From Ceratobasidium sp. AG-K (taxonomy: Eukaryota > Basidiomycota > Agaricomycetes > Cantharellales > Ceratobasidiaceae): a stretch of 64,000 nt of DNA. Under the pieces are notes generated by a model, which did no database searches, had not been told where the DNA came from, and saw only the letters and a program-made list of their open reading frames with translations. Every line of letters begins with the position of its first letter. The first letter of the stretch is position 1. The stretch lies in contig JAWNGF010000001.1 in assembly GCA_037039685.1 (NCBI GenBank), positions 4,092,001 to 4,156,000 on the forward strand, read 5' to 3'. Positions 61,358 through 64,000 of this stretch are shown here, in pieces. The translations under genes and the position numbers were made by a program.

Positions 61358-61741
61358 GTTGGTTATGGTTTCAATACTGTAGCTATATTAGTATATTAAT
61401 ATTTTCTTTGCTATTGCTTTCCGCATTTAGTGACTCACTGTCGTCGTTGCTTGCTGGCAATAGTCCAAGCTTGAATTTGGATTTGTGTATCTTGGGCTCG
61501 GCCGACCGGATTTGATATCACGTGATTTGTTCCGATCGACTCATTTTGGTTATTTCTGGATGCCTTATGGTTGTTAGATGAACATATAAATAGCATTATG
61601 TACAACGCATGCACACGGGAACGAGCTAGCTCGCATGTTAAGCGATACAAATCAAGATTGTCTAGCCAACATACACCAGCTCTTCATTCGCATGACTGTC
61701 TCTCATCCTCTCCCCCACTTTTGACACTCTCAGTGAGCTAT
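61358..61741. other. PRO3 promoter / GT15 3' flank
   Basis: 384 bp between the PRO3 start and the GT15 stop (both genes on the minus strand). Contains the palindromic TCACGTGA at about 61518-61525. Confidence 0.5.
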
Positions 61742-63221
61742 TCAGAACAAAGAATCATACTTCTTGAGGCAAGAGTACCTGTCCGAACGCGGGTCAGCTC
61801 CAGACCCGTACCAGAGGCTTGAACGAGACGTACCATTCATAATCAAAGTTTTGCTTGGCGTCGCACCAGCATTTTCCACGCGCGTGCGCCTCTCCTTGGG
61901 GGCAGTGCATGAAAGGCTCATGTCTGTATCCAATGTCGTTGAAGAAGTGGATTTGATCCTTGCGTGCAAAGAGTGCCGCTCCGATCGAGTGTACTGGCGC
62001 GTCGCCCCAGCGTTCGTAGTAGAAGCCACCCTTGGAGTCGAGGTGTTCAAAGTATTTCATGTAGGCCTCACCGCGCCAGAAGTTGAGGTCACCAATCTCG
62101 AAGTTGGACCAGACTGAATGGTCGGCGTCAGTAGAGGCAGTGCGGCGACCGAAGCAAACGTACAATGGCAATTGTTGTAGCTCTCGCCGTTGTTATCCGA
62201 AAGGAAGCCCATCGCGTTGTCCTTTGGCAAGTATTGAGGATTGGCCTTGATGAATTCTGTAAGAGTGCGCGAGCATTAGTCGGGCATAAAATGCGAAGTA
62301 GTTAACTGACCCTTGGTGGCATCCCAAAGCGTAGGGATCGTCGCGGGGTACTCGTAGAGCGAGACAGTGAAGCCATAAACCTTCTTCCCGTCCTTCATGA
62401 CCTTGAATGGATCGTAATCGAGATCGCAGAAGAACTTGACGTTGGGCCTAAGAGCGTGGAGGTTAGTGATGATCACAGTGTGAGACCTGATTCTAGACTA
62501 ACTCGATGCGCCAGTAGTAGTCGTAGTTCTTGAGGAGCTCGTGCCTAAAGAAGAACTGGAAATAGAAATTAGCATGATATTCCGCAGTACATTTGGCCAA
62601 CTTACTCCACTATTGAAGCGACACATGTTCCTATACGGGACACTGTGACCATAGATAACCTTCTCCTCAATCATCTTGAGGCGGGCTTTGGTCGCCTTCT
62701 CCTCGTCAATCCAGTCGGGCTGGAACCAATGGTCATGCGGAATCTGGCCATAGAAGGTTTCGGACCCAACGACCTCGGTTGTCCATCTGAGCGTGAAGAG
62801 TGAGCATTAGCAATAGTTGTTTAGGGCCCACCCACTTCTTGAATTCGTCACTGAACGGTTCCTCGTTCAAGAACACGTAAGGATACTTGTATTTCTTGTT
62901 GAAACGGTCTTCCATCTGTTTGATGCTCTCCAAGATCCCCGCAAGGTCGCCATTTCGCGCGAGCACGACAAACGCAGCATTCACCCGCTCGGTGGTTTCG
63001 GGAGGCGAGGGCGGGATAGTTTCTTTATATGGTGGGCCAGATCCCCAGGCCTTCAAACGATTTATCGACGTCGCGTTCTTATAATCTTCGTGTGTTACCG
63101 AGAGCAAAAAGTGCAACGATATCTGGAGGTTTGAGTTAGCTATCAGCATGTACACGCGGCCATGATTGAGACTTACCACAATGCCAAACGCCAGAACGAC
63201 GTATCGCATTGGGGTCATCAT
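61742..63221 (-). CDS. GT15 alpha-1,2-mannosyltransferase (KRE2/MNT1 family)
   Basis: Golgi type II membrane mannosyltransferase that extends O- and N-linked mannose chains. Start MMTPMRYVVLAFGIV, then a signal anchor helix (VVSLHFLLSV). The GT15 catalytic region reads AAFVVLARNGDLAGILESIK, YPYVFLNEEPFSDEFKKW, GQIPHDHWFQPDWIDEEKA, YGHSVPYRNMCRFNSGFFF, YDYYWRIEPNVKFFCDLDYD (nucleotide-sugar site), GFTVSLYEYPATIPTLWD and CHFWSNFEIGDLNFWRGEAY. Last exon YSCLKKYDSLF. Nine or so exons, GT-AG. Linked in pathway to DPM2, which supplies dolichol-P-mannose for the ER priming steps. Confidence 0.95.
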
Positions 63222-63765
63222 CTTGGTGTACAAGAGCTGAGCCTCACAGAACTAGGGTATTTGAAGGTCGGAAGCAACGTGGGTCAGCAGCCTAGTAACG
63301 TGCTCGGCAACGAGGGCACTCACCAACTCCTCTCCCTGCGTTGGTGGTGGTAGAATACGTGTAGCAGCAAACAGCCCAAGACTTTGCCAGCGTTACTCTA
63401 ATATACAAGACTGGCAATCTGGGGAAGTTGTGGGTGATTGTCGTCGGTGTAACTGCGGTGGCTGCGGATCACCACGACGGCGCTAAATTTGACGGCGCTA
63501 ATTTGCCAATAGACTACGGTTGTATGCACTCGTGTCTACCCAACTTGGACGCGGATGAGCTTGAAGCGTCGAAGCAGGCCCGGGTGCACAGGATAATCCT
63601 AGACACTCGTCCTGACATAGTCTTGGATAATGCAGACATATGTCATGAGCTTTGGCAAGTCAACTGGACGCTTGTGTCATATTCAATTTGATCAATTGTT
63701 TTGACGACAAGCAGGAACTCCAATCACGCGCAGTAAAACGCCATGCAACCAAATGCTGTGCCCGT
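63222..63765. other. intergenic region
   Basis: GT15 upstream / BBE-oxidase 3' flank. A plus-strand frame (63428-63691) exists but has no supporting signal. Confidence 0.5.
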
Positions 63766-64000
63766 TCACGAAAGTGTAATGGACTGAGGATAACGGAACA
63801 CATTTTGAGGATCAATGGCCCGCTTAATAGATACAAGTCTAGGGTAGTGGCTGCCATAGTACAGGAACTTCCATTGAGCGGGCGTCAACGATGGGTCAAC
63901 GTAGTTCGCGTCTAGTAATCCTGTTAGCAGAACTTCGACTAATTGACCAATAAACTCACAAGCTGCCTTTGGATTCGGTTCAAACGAGTCGGGTATACCA
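63766..64000 (-). CDS. FAD-linked oxidoreductase, berberine-bridge type, 3' end only
   Basis: C-terminal BBE domain: IPDSFEPNPKAA joined over a 46-nt intron (to an acceptor just before ANYVDP) to YANYVDPSLTPAQWKFLYYG and HYPRLVSIKRAIDPQNVFRY, ending PQSITLS with stop at 63766-63768. These residues (ANY-DP, YYG-NYPRL, DP-NVF-P-SI) close the BBE domain of FAD-dependent oxidases. The FAD-binding part and the covalent-flavin residues are outside the window, so substrate and activity are unknown. Confidence 0.85.
   Translation of the reverse strand, partial: GIPDSFEPNPKAACEFIGQLVEVLLTGLLDANYVDPSLTPAQWKFLYYGSHYPRLVSIKRAIDPQNVFRYPQSITLS

Overview
The window is gene-dense nuclear DNA of a filamentous basidiomycete. 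The genes are intron-rich, with introns of mostly 45-65 nt (GT-AG, a few GC-AG). They sit 100-400 bp apart on both strands and encode conserved fungal housekeeping proteins plus a fungal Zn2Cys6 regulator, a KRE2/MNT1-type mannosyltransferase and a fused TRP5. Codon and gene style fit an Agaricomycete, perhaps a Rhizoctonia/Ceratobasidium relative; that placement is inference. I see no complete transposon, CRISPR array, rRNA or tRNA gene.

Layout. 1-13 kb: 3' truncated MFS transporter, three-KH RNA-binding protein, BRX1 (ribosome assembly), ankyrin-tailed L-asparaginase, a Csm1/Pcs1 monopolin-like protein, amidophosphoribosyltransferase (purine entry step) and a Cwf18/CCDC12 spliceosome protein. 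13-28.7 kb: TRAPPII subunit Trs120, DPM2, ELF1, a Zn2Cys6 transcription factor, an ERF2-type DHHC palmitoyltransferase, an NSRP1/CCDC55 splicing regulator and VPS55. 28.7-42.4 kb: a Sac2-type phosphoinositide phosphatase, an APC/LAT amino-acid permease, proteasome ATPase RPT3 and a LIM (paxillin-like) protein. 42.4-46.2 kb is gene-poor and holds one unrecognised, possibly broken gene. 46.2-64 kb: GUF1/EF4, eIF2B-beta, mS38, a conserved fungal two-domain protein, tryptophan synthase, a metaxin/SAM35-like protein, UBC9, proteasome beta5 PRE2, P5C reductase, a GT15 mannosyltransferase and the 3' end of a BBE-type FAD oxidase.

There is no metabolic cluster. Genes share processes rather than a pathway: endomembrane traffic (Trs120, VPS55, Sac2, ERF2), protein mannosylation (DPM2, GT15), proteasome/SUMO (RPT3, PRE2, UBC9), amino-acid and purine metabolism (ADE4, TRP5, PRO3, asparaginase, permease), mitochondrial biogenesis (GUF1, mS38, SAM35) and RNA/ribosome work. 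Many are head-to-head pairs with 110-390 bp between start codons.

The most useful unusual signals are in gene structure. Several micro-exons (3, 4, 8, 15, 19 and 24 nt) are required to restore invariant protein motifs. The asparaginase gene has two GC-AG introns. Two introns of 859 and 490 nt stand out in otherwise short-intron genes. Otherwise normal genes (BRX1, asparaginase, the Zn2Cys6 factor, ERF2, NSRP1) show repeated -1 reading-frame jumps, mostly in short base runs. These look like assembly errors but should be checked, because they would break any automatic gene model.
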